Counted from the first letter of the stretch, positions 22,301 through 26,902 are shown. The stretch is 36,308 nucleotides of DNA from Cytophagales bacterium CG12_big_fil_rev_8_21_14_0_65_40_12 (GCA_002786855.1 PCUU01000040.1:1-36308); one strand, 5' to 3'. Numbers and translations are program-made. Notes: generated by a model not told the origin, from the sequence alone.

Positions 22301-23141
22301 GGTGGGTGCTTTGAGTACTGCAGATACTGATTCAGGAGATAGCCACACCTATAGCCTAGTAGCAGGAATTGGAGATGCAGATAATGCAAGTTTTGTAGTG
22401 GATGGGTTAGACCTAAAGGTGAATAACACTTCTTTCAACTATGAGGCCAAAACCAGTTATGATATCAGATTGAAAACGGACGATAGCAATGGGGGAGTGT
22501 TTGAAAAATCACTTACCATAACGGTGACCAACGTGAATGAGGATCCGTTTGCGCTTAGCCTGACAAATTCGACTATTGAAGAAGCGGACGAAGCACAAGA
22601 CGTGGGTAGTTTAATGAGTCTAGATCCTGATAATGGAGATACCTTTGTCTACACCCTTATAACTGGATTAGAAAGTAATAATAATGCTGAATTTGACATA
22701 GAGGGTTCCACCTTAAAAACAGCTGGTTTGATCAACTTCGAGCAGGGGGCAACAAGGACAATACTTGTTAGAACTACAGATGCAGGAGGGCTGACTTTCG
22801 ACCAAGAGTTTACTATTACCATAGAGGAAGTAGAGGTAGAGCCTATCCGGAATTACACCACTAATGCACCTGGTGCAGAAGTGAAAAATGTGTTCTCGCC
22901 AAATGGAGACGGTGTAAATGAAACTTGGATTATTGAGGACATAAAGGATAATCCAATCAATGAAGTAAAAGTCTATGCTCAAGGCGGTAAGCTTATCTAT
23001 AGCAAAGTGAACTACCGCAACGATTGGGGTGGTACTTTCAAAGACAACCCTGTGCCCGATGGTACCTATTACTACGAAATCAATATTTACAATGGACAGA
23101 AGATCATCAAAGGCTTCTTGACAATTATTAGAAACCGATAA
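7392..23141 (+). CDS. Giant modular T9SS-exported surface protein (5249 residues)
   Basis: A single open frame of 15.75 kb. Domains in order, by approximate residue: signal peptide 1-36; about fifteen ELWxxDGTxxGT repeats 45-865; two choice-of-anchor D/HYDIN-like domains 867-1135; a Cys-containing second propeller-like region 1136-1567; another ASPM/HYDIN-like domain 1567-1692; a DUF11-like domain 1692-1836; six SwmB-like Ig domains (two at 1837-2052, then 2486, 3020, 3509 and 3615); three PKD-like plus BspA-like (DUF285) blocks at 2052, 2592 and 3124; a Calx-beta domain 3717-3830; six exact 114-residue repeats 3831-4514; Calx-beta 4515-4631; three Ig-like domains 4632-4948; two cadherin-like domains 4949-5152; and a T9SS type B signal 5153-5249. 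It is probably a secreted or cell-surface adhesin or matrix protein. There are no catalytic motifs that I recognise. Alternative start: Met 14 at 7431. PorP-OmpA follows 11 bp downstream. Confidence 0.93.
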   Translation: MKFTNSNTSKTAGMPIRYVLLVLVMLFSFLQNLKSQSTFLGDIQSAKFPANIEQFKTEGTKAYFIGKTNQEAAKHVFITDGTEAGTKNLSQAFEVNGIFNVQHIELVGSTLFFSTNSAIYKSDGTVVGTIKVAEDFAYGISNLKAANGLLFFTADDQVNGVELWKSDGTEAGTQMVKDIKVEFSLSGNDASPSNLMTLDNKLIFAASSIEYGLELWVSDGTQAGTTLLKDINPGTSGLFRVGASTDIAILNNELYFKLQVSNGKDQLWKTDGTPSGTVLISDFAGVSTTLSGFLTFNNEVYFGLQQGSSYKLYKTDGTTGGTIEVSTNGPGPNAQLKTVGGEFYYVNNITLYKSDGTAGGTSAIKTFSNSKLLPVEGLNGKFIFVSDAIDFGGLGYELWESDGTDGGTQLIVDLFPGATSGIITSDNNSTISTLKLGSEILFYGDDGNSGETLWKTNGTAGGTQKVADINPQGISSPFTTFVDMVNVGAEVLFELQNQTVELWKTNGTLGGTTKLVNTENFEQSTLISGATKAAAIFGKTLWFIENNPSALSKVSITEDQVDGIQDGAFIGDKLIFTSGINLDIYGQEVWASDGTNGGTEILADIIPGESAPNLPKSSNPSGYTSVNNLVFFTAGEDGSNNRALWVTDGTVGGTTKLTAAGPGSRGIALGNEYFYSTGGGQEIAKLNKSDGTVGGIVAVKTFSAVHTPENFQAANDAIFFTIPSGADRGLWISDGTEAGTVKISTTITAFADVNKQGNKYYFINSSKLYETDGTLAGTKSILGTSGQVLEMVAAGGKLFFTFQATQLFRTFYVFDGDISTVVEVPGTDGLSNFEDLHVNGNKVYFRATAAGSGTELYVYEAPISPTVAVSIRYVSDNGNQVIYGVPDGYQVGEQDANTRVGDATLDDEVTSFFDFVISNSGGAELTFTSAPTFTGTNAASFEFVDFPSSIAAQSTGKFKVKYTGNDVHGIQIVTVNLFTNDPSNDTYSFEISANNRTEPSFQGYNQDFGILPASNNGELEFGSLAIGETVTKTIYVANPGYGNPLNINQVSFEGDAAGDYSVKEIRNETGIKAYLYHTIQPANALDSIKLRESFRATIVIEYAPTASGSREAIMRLDTNSPRDDSDNSKFHLNLLGSGSCVDVGSITPAGPVTICQDSGESVTLSIPAIDGAEYCWGDTGWKRVKNFGETNPSEHYLTFDNANTPIVGMRSSTAMANVYKYENDDFVQVGPADFGNIKDNSQNFKAEKNFDIATNPVNGDIYFAYSDNSNSGKITVKTFDGSVWQTVGANGFSDGLARLVNLKISPSGELYVAFRDASIFNRATVMTFDGTNWVPLEKKGFTAASALSLDLELVGEIPHLAYRDGGKPNSGATVAKFENDAWTVIGTAGFSEGSLQYIDLEVDSNNKLYVAYIDDENQEKLAIKTYDGANWVNVGSNSRLPNQISGLDLELNGTVPYLSYLKGTRAGFYEYSDGAWLEKQLLFEGFSVMSLATDNNGVLYNTSNSYVVSGVGETSFSLQKLELGTCLSTTNTLVTSDPGFYQVTVTIPGSGCVARSQNIVEVRVQECLPAIVVQGNDLEIEKGDQFPRYQDGTQFINVQANATGSSTFNIINNGLADLDLTLPLTLTGASADKFSISAQPQSATVAKEDTVSFEVQFNTPADYNTYEAIVNIANNVSGKSPYTFKVKGTATGISLSMVDSFMLDNNSDGKAGPSDVIKYTVTVDNAVGAPTYTNPGFAYSSVIPNTSLVVGSVTTSVGSVVTGNMAGETLPAIFLGDLAAGENVIITFELEVSPNLGEDVEEIIAQAQLYIDNQITNLTDDPSIGGNQDPTVTAVAPKGLSMVSATKDSDTQITVTFSDNVEMPNGSTPFANFIITDGLGTVFSASSIADVTAGDDQLIITVANTSTAVGDLILTYDTSKDEGQVSVVADNTKFLPDNFVGVVIDSDSVLPTIVSAEKNSNTEITLTFSEPVQTNATNPTDFTVTDGVSANFAVSAQADGTAKDALIVLTVTDLSGAVGDLKITYTNNNNEISDFGNNTLATDATGVSISDTWSFITTWTTTTDGESIVIPTSTLSTISIMWGDGEFDTGVNGNKSHTYSTAGTYTVSISPTITRIFMGSTDAANDAANKEKLTSVEQWGGSVWADMTGAFSGATNMVVNASGAPDLSSVTKMNNMFSNASSFNQSIDHWDVSNVTDMSGLFFSAESFNQSLNNWDVSNVTNMSAMFISATAFNGDITSWNVGKVTDMTSMFSYTDVFNQDISAWNVGAVQNMTRMFLNAKIFNQDISSWNVGSVLDMRSMFTSAGAFNQSLNGWDVSKVSNMSSMFSAASIFNGNISSWDVSAVTNMSSMFSGASAFNQDISGWNVSKVTSMQQMFNVALAFNQNIGLWDVSSVTNMVEMMRSTGAFDYDLGDWDLTSITSISGMLNGTGMSVKNYDETLIGWAAQDLTDGLTFGASGLNYCAGATARQSLIDNQGWTISDAGELCLPTMVSAVIDNNTQITLTFDQNIQTNGTNPTDFTITDAAGKTYAVSAQVDGTAGDIDIVLTVADMSAAFGALTVTYTNNNNEISDAATGASFSETDGTGVSIERPFITTWMTTSPNESITISARIGETYDYTIHWGDGGSDVNVTGNVTHAYVVAGTYEVTISGAFPRISIGQSANKLQTVEQWGSQRWTSMQVAFNAAEHLTVNATDAPDLRGVTVMDGMFSNAKAFNQDISHWDVSNVLDFSQLFNGAETFNQPLDAWDVSSATDMERMFEGAVAFNQDLNSWDVSNVLDMEDMFKGATSFNGNIGSWDVSSVTTMDEMFRDAAAFNQSLNNWDVSSVTTTDSMFEDAIAFNGDISSWDVSSVTQFGGMFEGALVFNQDISGWDVSAMISASFMFGQTNAFNQDISGWDISSLTSPAAMFKDAIAFNQDISAWNTSSFVNAFNMFQGATVFDQDLGAWDIGNLTNMTNMFSNSGMSVESYDNTLIGWAAQTVQNGVTLGAAGVNYCDGSTARQSLIDNQGWTISDAGELCLPTMVSAVIDNNTQITLTFDQNIQTNGTNPTDFTVTDAAGKTYTVSAQVDGTAGDTDIVLTVADLTAVTGKVIVTYTNNNNEIRDTSTGTLVTATDATGVIIERAFITTWETTTPNESIVIPTASGETYSYSINWGDGSSDDNQTGNASHAYAIAGSYTVSITGTFPRIHLGSSIPFAQVNKDKLLKIEQWGSIDWKSMEEAFNGASNMTIQATDAPDLGEVTSMKGMFSSATSMNQDISHWNVSTITDMGSMFSRATAFNQDLSNWNTGAVTNMWGMFSSATNFNGDIRAWDVSSVESMRTMFAGATTFNQDLNNWVTSSLTSMGSMFEGASAFNGAMGNWDMSKVTDMNAIFVTAGNFNQDISGWNTSALTNAAYMFEGAAAFNQDISGWDMSKVSSMNGMFKSATSFNQNLGDWDIRAVTGMANMLSGSGLSGANYDLALIGWGGQTVQNGVTLGAAGINYCDGATARESLINNAAWTITDDGELCNPKMASATKDSDVQITITYDQNVQTNGTNPTDFTVTDGIGLTFAVTAQADGTAGDSDIQLTVVDLSSAVGDITVTYTNNNNEISDVASGARFAATDATGITIDTDVAEPTMVSGLRDNDTQLTITFSEPLQILNADPSDFKIIDANSVNYAVTAIADGTAEDNQLVFTVDDFGAAEGPLTLTYERCGSQISDFGNNSMGDDLVGIEIALLPAVEFSTTASNGLESVNSVDLLINLDEISDDNITFDYTVAGTATGGGTDFLLADGSVTINAGDNSAKISITGIVDDFLDEADETIIVSFSNPVNAILGTNQVHTYTITDDDVAGFTKTKSTVTITEDGSSEAFDVVLDSEPTSDVVIDVASNDTGESSVSPATLTFTSANWNIAQTVTMTGENDDVQDGDIASIITLSIDANLTTDANYSGLSDQSVSVTTTDEDTAGFFKSKTSVTVTEAGSSESFTVFLGSEPTSDVVIDIASNDTGESSVSPSTLTFTSANWDTPQTVTVTGVDDDIDDGNITSTITLSVNAGSTTDANYSGLSDQSVSATTTDDDTAGFFKSKSIVTVTEAGGSETFTVFLGSEPTSNVVIDIASNDTGESSVSPATLTFTSANWDVAQTVTITGENDDVQDGAIVSTITLSINANSTSDANYSGLSDQSVSATTTDEDTAGFFKSKTSVTVTEVGSSETFTVFLGSEPTSDVVIDVTSNDAGESSVSPATLTFTSANWDTPQTVTIRGENDDVQDGDIASIITLSINANSTSDANYSSLSDQSVSATTTDDDTAGFFKSKTTVTVTEVGSSETFTVFLGSEPTSDVVIDIASNKTGESSVSQSTLTFSSANWDTPQTVTVTGENDNVQDGAIASTITLSINANLTSDASYSGLSDQSVSATTTDDDVAGFTLSKTTMALTESPTSDKFSITLNSEPVGDVVVSISSNDVSEASVSASLMTFTSSNWNVAQFVTVTGVDDDIVDTDQSVTVTISVDDNSSDDTYDPLNDQTISVTVENTTSTFVSIADVTGVEDDGTINVIATLEKAVEGGFSLNFSTVDGTAIAGSDFTALTNASINFAGTVGETQNIVLQLIDNADGELVENLKVILNSISGTTLASLIDISDDAIVTITDDDAQVVASVSVPSNGTFKIGDNLDFTVTFSNPISISGGTTSLPIIIGSTQVNAIQVRAVTNSSTVLYRYVVLEDQLDENGISVGSALNLNGSTIKDQFNVDAILSLNSIAATSAVLVDGVKPTPVISSTVGALTNTAFTATFNYDEAVEGLDVADITVTNGIASDFTSLTTGTAWSAIITPLADGPLTITLNANVTADIAGNASKAGNTLSTTYDATAPTVSSITRSEDGQLPTGTTSANFTIVFSEDVTGVDLADFEIVLTGTATGTVNTITRVDAKTHTVNVNGIGGQGTIGLNAKDDDTIIDAATNPLAGTFTGQVYSTNFIPTDILLSDVTIAENNALNAKVGALSTADTDSGDSHTYSLVAGIGDADNASFVVDGLDLKVNNTSFNYEAKTSYDIRLKTDDSNGGVFEKSLTITVTNVNEDPFALSLTNSTIEEADEAQDVGSLMSLDPDNGDTFVYTLITGLESNNNAEFDIEGSTLKTAGLINFEQGATRTILVRTTDAGGLTFDQEFTITIEEVEVEPIRNYTTNAPGAEVKNVFSPNGDGVNETWIIEDIKDNPINEVKVYAQGGKLIYSKVNYRNDWGGTFKDNPVPDGTYYYEINIYNGQKIIKGFLTIIRNR
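7625..9730 (+). repeat. ELWxxDGTxxGT repeat array, about 15 copies
   Basis: Within the giant protein, motifs such as LWKSDGTEAGT, LWVSDGTQAGT, LYKTDGTTGGT, LWESDGTDGGT and LWISDGTEAGT recur at irregular spacing of about 40-60 residues, alternating with short beta-rich segments such as LFFTADD. This is the ELWxxDGT repeat family of bacterial surface proteins and suggests one or two beta-propellers at the N-terminus. Several copies carry N for D (KTNGTAGGT), so the motif is drifting. Confidence 0.85.
13908..14657 (+). repeat. BspA-like (DUF285) repeat block 1: ten 75-bp units
   Basis: Ten consecutive 25-residue units of the form MxxMFxxAxxFNQDISxWDVSxVTx run without a single indel. They are preceded by a PKD-like segment (WGDG, HTYSTAGTYTVSI) and by EQWGGSVW. 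A degenerate cap follows (YDETLIGWAAQ) with a Cys pair (NYCAG and GELC), probably a disulphide. The fold is expected to be an elongated solenoid suited to binding. Confidence 0.9.
14793..15048 (+). repeat. Nearly identical internal duplication, copy A (partner 16389-16644)
   Basis: About 256 bp covering the end of BspA-like block 1 and the start of the next SwmB-like domain is repeated 1596 bp (532 codons) downstream. I count roughly a dozen mismatches, mostly silent. This is far closer than the flanking blocks, so it indicates recent duplication or gene conversion. Confidence 0.85.
15504..16253 (+). repeat. BspA-like (DUF285) repeat block 2: ten 75-bp units
   Basis: Ten 25-residue units start at MDGMFSNAKAFNQDISHWDV and keep an exact 75-bp period up to 16253. 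They are framed as in block 1 by a PKD-like segment before and a YDNTLIGWAAQ cap with NYC and ELC after. Several units have lost the leading Met (FSQLF, TDSMF, FGGMF, ASFMF, PAAMF, AFNMF). Confidence 0.9.
16389..16644 (+). repeat. Nearly identical internal duplication, copy B (partner 14793-15048)
   Basis: This is the second copy of the duplicated stretch, spanning the block 2 cap (RQSLIDNQGWTISDAGELC) and the N-terminal half of the following SwmB-like domain. The corresponding junction after block 3 (17850 onward) is clearly more diverged. Confidence 0.85.
17121..17720 (+). repeat. BspA-like (DUF285) repeat block 3: eight 75-bp units
   Basis: Eight 25-residue units run from MKGMFSSATSMNQDISHW to the unit ending at 17720, two fewer than in blocks 1 and 2. 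The same PKD-like lead and Cys-containing cap (YDLALIGWGG, NYCDG, GELC) are present. The exact 75-bp period fits gain or loss of whole units. Confidence 0.9.
18882..20933 (+). repeat. Six tandem 342-bp (114-residue) repeats
   Basis: Units begin at 18882, 19224, 19566, 19908, 20250 and 20592, each at an Ala-Gly-Phe after a DxD turn, with no indels. Each unit carries TVTEAGSSETFTVFLGSEP, SNDTGESSVSP, LTFTSANWDTPQTVTVTG and DANYSGLSDQSVS. Units 2-5 are the most alike at DNA level (for example GATGTAGTGATTGAT recurs); units 1 and 6 are more diverged. These are Calx-beta-like or Ig-like domains. Acidic loops (ENDDVQDG, TTDDDTAG) between strands suggest Ca2+-stabilised linkers. Confidence 0.92.
22887..23141 (+). 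other. T9SS type B C-terminal sorting domain
   Basis: The last 84 residues begin NVFSPNGDGVNETWIIEDI and continue with VKVYAQGGKLIYS, WGGTF, PVPDGTYYYEINIY and KGFLTIIRN. This is the gliding-motility-associated (CHU_C type) C-terminal domain that directs export through the type IX machinery. Type B clients usually sit beside a PorP/SprF gene, as here. Confidence 0.93.
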
Positions 23142-23152
23142 ATATCAAAGTC

Positions 23153-24793
23153 ATGCAAAAGCAAATGAAAAACTTAAGAAACATATTCATCCTTGTGTTT
23201 ACCTTAGCTTTGATAGTCAAAGAGTCAAAGGCGCAACAAGTACCCTTGTTTAACCAATATTATTACTCAGGTAGTCTTGCGTTTCCATCAGGTACTGTCT
23301 TTCTGGAAAACCGTTATTTAAGTCTGGTTTATAGAGATCAATTTGGAGGACTTGTCGGTTCTCCTAAAAACTTTGCTTTGGCATATAACACTGCTATAAA
23401 GGGAAGAAAAGCATTCAGTTTTAATATTGCCACGGCCGATATCGGATTTACCAGCCAGATTAAACTCTCAGGAGGAATGGGCTATAAATTATTTGGCCGA
23501 GGTAAAGATGGCCTTTCAGTTGGTGCTCAAATGGGCTTATCTCTTTTTAGTTTGAATGAAGAGAGGGTCAACCCCGAAAATCCTGCTGATAATGTGTTGA
23601 TTGACGTGTTGGGCCAAAATGGTAGTTCACTTAGCTTTGACTTTTCCGTCACTTACAGAATAGGAAAGTTTGGAATAGATGTAGCGATACCAAATTTGAT
23701 CAATGAAAGCTTATCGGACGATGCTTACGTACGGATCAACGATGATAACGTACCTGATTTTATAGGTGGAGCACGCTACGCCTTTTCTATTAACTCAGAC
23801 TTGATTTTCACACCTTATGCTGGGATTAGACTGAGGGAGACAATAGGGGCCGAGCTTGATCTCTTGGGTGAGGTTAATTTTAAAGATAAGTTTAGGCTAA
23901 CAGCAGGCTATAGAGATAATTATGGACCAAGTATAGGGCTAGGTACAAAGGTTTTTCCTCAGCTGTTCTTTACCTATAATTATGATTTTGGCGAAAAGGA
24001 CGCGCCATTTCTGGCCGATGGCTTTAACGAGTTCGGCTTGCACCTTCAACTCAACGATAAAGTTGATCAACAATCGATATGTGTTATGGAAGGCGAAGCC
24101 GTTGTCAATAGAATTATAGATCAAAAAATATTTGATGAGAATCTAGTTAGTGCAGACGATAAGGATAAAGCCCTTTGTTACTTCGCAAGTCTAGAGGTAG
24201 GTAAGAGCAGGCAAAAAAATCTTAAAGCAGAGCAAGCGTTCCAAGCGCTTTTTACCAAAGTAAAAGCCGATGAATTAGAGAATCAAGAAATCGTAAGATT
24301 AGCTAAACTCCAAGAGGAACAGCGACTTAAAGAAGAGCGTGAGCAGGCTGAGATCAGAGCAGAGCGCGAAAAGCTAGCAGAAATCGAGAAATTGAAACTG
24401 AAGGAATTAGAACGACTAGCGCAAATCAAAGAAGAAGAAATCAAAAAAGCTCTAACCCTCGCTACAGAATCTGTTTCGTTTAAAACTGGCAGTTCAGAAC
24501 TAACAGATGAGTCAAAAGCACCTCTAGATAGAGTAGTAGTGTTATTAAGTGAAAATAAGGAGGTAAAGCTTGCCTTAGCAGGATTTACTGATAATACTGG
24601 AAATGCAGAAGCAAACCTGCGCTTATCTCAAGTAAGGGCAGAGGCGGTGAAAGCCTACTTAGTCCTAAAAGGGATTTCAAGCGAAAGAATAACGGCAAAA
24701 GGCTTTGGTATTGCTGATCCAAGAGCAGATAATTCCACAAGTGAAGGGAGGGCATTAAATAGACGAGTGGAGATGAAGATAGTAAAGAATTGA
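23153..24793 (+). CDS. PorP/SprF-family outer-membrane protein fused to an OmpA domain
   Basis: The 546 residues have a signal peptide (1-27, ending SKAQQ). A PorP/SprF beta-barrel follows (about 28-305; PLFNQYYYSGSLAFPS at the start, PEDNxDY-like spacing lost). Next come a short Cys-containing linker (CVMEGEAVV to KALCYFAS), a charged coiled coil (about 370-435) and an OmpA-type peptidoglycan-binding domain (about 438-546, with VSFKTGSSELTDESK, GFTDNTGNAEANLRLSQVRA and GRALNRRVEM). PorP/SprF proteins partner T9SS type B clients. The extra OmpA domain would tie this barrel to the cell wall. The gene begins 11 bp after the giant gene and ends before a strong terminator, so the two form one operon. 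The second ATG (23165) is an alternative start. Confidence 0.9.
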   Translation: MQKQMKNLRNIFILVFTLALIVKESKAQQVPLFNQYYYSGSLAFPSGTVFLENRYLSLVYRDQFGGLVGSPKNFALAYNTAIKGRKAFSFNIATADIGFTSQIKLSGGMGYKLFGRGKDGLSVGAQMGLSLFSLNEERVNPENPADNVLIDVLGQNGSSLSFDFSVTYRIGKFGIDVAIPNLINESLSDDAYVRINDDNVPDFIGGARYAFSINSDLIFTPYAGIRLRETIGAELDLLGEVNFKDKFRLTAGYRDNYGPSIGLGTKVFPQLFFTYNYDFGEKDAPFLADGFNEFGLHLQLNDKVDQQSICVMEGEAVVNRIIDQKIFDENLVSADDKDKALCYFASLEVGKSRQKNLKAEQAFQALFTKVKADELENQEIVRLAKLQEEQRLKEEREQAEIRAEREKLAEIEKLKLKELERLAQIKEEEIKKALTLATESVSFKTGSSELTDESKAPLDRVVVLLSENKEVKLALAGFTDNTGNAEANLRLSQVRAEAVKAYLVLKGISSERITAKGFGIADPRADNSTSEGRALNRRVEMKIVKN

Positions 24794-24851
24794 TTGTTGA
24801 TAATTATAATGATGGACTATTTTGGTTGAGGTACTAAAATGATAGTCGATG

Positions 24852-24880
24852 AAAAGCCACCAGACGGGTGGCTTTTTTTA
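24852..24880 (+). terminator. Rho-independent terminator of the surface-protein operon
   Basis: The stem GCCACC (24856-24861) pairs with GGTGGC (24867-24872) around a 5-base loop. AAAA before and a run of seven T after extend the stem. It lies about 60 bp past the PorP-OmpA stop. Confidence 0.9.
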
Positions 24881-24936
24881 TTCTGTCTTGTCATGAAATA
24901 GCGTTAGGTAAAAAGTAATGTTATAAAAGCAGAAAC

Positions 24937-25056
24937 GACCTCTATAGAATCAAGCCTATTATTGATTTAGTAAGGCCTTTTTTAGAAGCCATCTCTGCTT
25001 TTGATCATATGAAAAAGGGTGGTGCTTTTGGGAAGTTGGTAGTGGAGTTACCTTAG
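24937..25056 (+). pseudogene. Relic of the 3' end of an MDR oxidoreductase gene
   Basis: These 120 bp align without gaps to 3316-3435, the last 40 codons (including the stop) of the MDR gene. I count 102 of 120 identical bases and 31 of 39 identical residues, with a stop in the same place. Nothing upstream continues the homology, so the 5' 90% of the gene is gone. The divergence suggests an old paralogue rather than a fresh copy. The 16 bp just before it (24920-24935) equal 840-855 in dnaB, the neighbour of the MDR gene. Confidence 0.85.
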
Positions 25057-25271
25057 CCGGAATTTGATTTCAATAGCCATTTCAGTGGTGCATCCTTTAA
25101 TCTTCTAAAGAAATAAAAAGGACTTCAAAAATTTTGTTAAAAGTAGGCCCGCCACTTAAAAAAATAGGTCACCATTCAAAAGAGCATTTGAATGTCTGGA
25201 AAATTCATTCTGATTTAGGGCTAATTATTTACTAAACTGTAGGCACAATTCAATCAAAAACAGAATAGCCT

Positions 25272-26894
25272 ATGAATCAGAAATTCAAAATTGGGGTATT
25301 TGGGGCGCTTTTATTTTTTAGTGCTTTCTCATTAAAATCCCAAGACTACAACAATGCTGCTCAGCTTGCCGCAAGGCTCAAGCAACTGGCGAGCAGTTCC
25401 CCCGATGTAAAACTAGAATCAATTACCAAAACCGATGGTGGCAAAGACATTTGGATGTTGACCATTGGTAAAGGTGATGTAGATAATAAACCAGCCATGG
25501 CAGTGGTCGGTGGGGTAGAAGGAAGTCATTTATTAGGAGTAGAAATGGCAGTGCGTTTTGCAGAGGGTTTGGTTAAAGATCATCCCAAAGCATTAGAAAA
25601 CAGCACTTTTTATGTTTTCCCAAACATGAGTCCTGATGCTACCGAACAATACTTCGCGAAGCTAAAATATCAAAGAAGCGGTAACGCAAAGCCAACGGAT
25701 GACGATCGCGATGGAAAACTGAATGAAGACCCTTTCGAGGATTTGAACGGGGATGGAATGATTACTTGGATGCGTGTTGAAGATGCAACAGGCGATTGGA
25801 TTACCCACCCTGCCGATGATCGAATTATGATCAAAGCCAACAAAACCGAAGGTGAAAAAGGAAAATACAAGATTTTCTCCGAAGGAATGGACAATGACAA
25901 AGACGGTGCTTTCAATGAAGATGGTGAAGGTGGAATTCATTTCAACAAGAACCTTACCTATGATTATCCATATTTTGAGGCGGGTGCTGGTGAACACTCA
26001 GTTTCTGAAAAAGAGAACAGGGCACTTTTAGATATGCTTTATACCAAATGGAACCTGTATGGTGTATTTACCTTTGGCCCTGGCAATAACCTTTCAAGTC
26101 CTTGGAAATACAACCGAGCTGGAGCAAGCAAAAGAGTAGTAACGAGTATTTTGGAAGATGACGCTGCCCTGAATAAACTGGCTTCGGATACCTATAATAA
26201 GGCTACGGGTTTAAAGAATTCTCCCCCTTCTGTTGAACAGGGTGGCGACTTTATTCAATGGGCTTATTTCCATTTTGGAAGATTGAGCCTTGGAACACCA
26301 GGATGGTGGGCACCGACAGTAAAGGAAGATTCTACCATGAAAGCCAACAAAGACAAGAACTTAGAAGTGAACTTTGTGAGATGGGCTGCTCAAGAAAAAC
26401 TCGATAATTATTTTGTGGATTGGAAGGAGATCAGTCATCCTGATTTTCCAAGTCAAAAAGTAGAAGTGGGAGGGATCGCACCATTCAAAATGAACAATCC
26501 TCCATTGGCTTTGGCAGAAAATGCATTCAAAAAGAACGTTGATTTTATCGTGGACTTAGCCGCTATGCAGGCCGATTTGCAATTGGTGAACCTTAAATCA
26601 GAGGCAGTAGGCAAAGGTATGACAAGAATTACAGTTGATGTTTACAATGGAGGCGCACTGCCAACTCACACCGATATGGGAACCCGTTCTCGATGGTTGA
26701 GGCCAGTAAAGGTAGAAATGATGATAGGCAAAGGACAAGAAATCATTTCGGGAAGAAGAATCCAAATGGTGAATAATATTAAAGGAGATGGTGCTGTGCA
26801 ATTTACCTGGCTTGTGAAAGGCAGCGGATCGGTGCAAATCGAAGCTGGTGCTCCACATGCAGGAACAGACAAAGTGAGTGTAAACCTTAAATAA
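25272..26894 (+). CDS. M14 carboxypeptidase-like protein, probably without normal catalytic activity
   Basis: The 540-residue exported protein has a signal peptide (about 1-23, ending LKSQ). It shows an M14 fold (zinc carboxypeptidase) by close parallel with the next gene: KLESITKTDGGKDIWMLTIG, FPNMSPDATEQYF, a Ca-binding-like DDDRDGKLNEDPFEDLNGDG, and a beta-rich C-terminal domain. The active site is altered. Where the neighbour has H-S-N-E (zinc HxxE), this has E83-G-S-H86. The third zinc His is in FTFGPGN with no His, the Asn-Arg pair is NK (225-226), and the catalytic Glu region reads LSLGTPGWW. It may be a pseudoenzyme, bind another metal, or serve as a partner of the downstream enzyme. 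The two genes are 8 bp apart. Confidence 0.85.
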   Translation: MNQKFKIGVFGALLFFSAFSLKSQDYNNAAQLAARLKQLASSSPDVKLESITKTDGGKDIWMLTIGKGDVDNKPAMAVVGGVEGSHLLGVEMAVRFAEGLVKDHPKALENSTFYVFPNMSPDATEQYFAKLKYQRSGNAKPTDDDRDGKLNEDPFEDLNGDGMITWMRVEDATGDWITHPADDRIMIKANKTEGEKGKYKIFSEGMDNDKDGAFNEDGEGGIHFNKNLTYDYPYFEAGAGEHSVSEKENRALLDMLYTKWNLYGVFTFGPGNNLSSPWKYNRAGASKRVVTSILEDDAALNKLASDTYNKATGLKNSPPSVEQGGDFIQWAYFHFGRLSLGTPGWWAPTVKEDSTMKANKDKNLEVNFVRWAAQEKLDNYFVDWKEISHPDFPSQKVEVGGIAPFKMNNPPLALAENAFKKNVDFIVDLAAMQADLQLVNLKSEAVGKGMTRITVDVYNGGALPTHTDMGTRSRWLRPVKVEMMIGKGQEIISGRRIQMVNNIKGDGAVQFTWLVKGSGSVQIEAGAPHAGTDKVSVNLK

Positions 26895-26902
26895 TAAAAC
26901 CG

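Larger units (their letters stand above)
24794..25271. other. Gene-free stretch between the surface-protein operon and the M14 pair
   Basis: This stretch contains the terminator at 24852-24880, the MDR relic at 24937-25056 and a perfect 8-bp inverted repeat (CATTCAAA 25173-25180, TTTGAATG 25187-25194). The inverted repeat lies about 78 bp before the M14 gene and could be an operator. I found no TAnnTTTG box and no intact gene. Confidence 0.6.
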
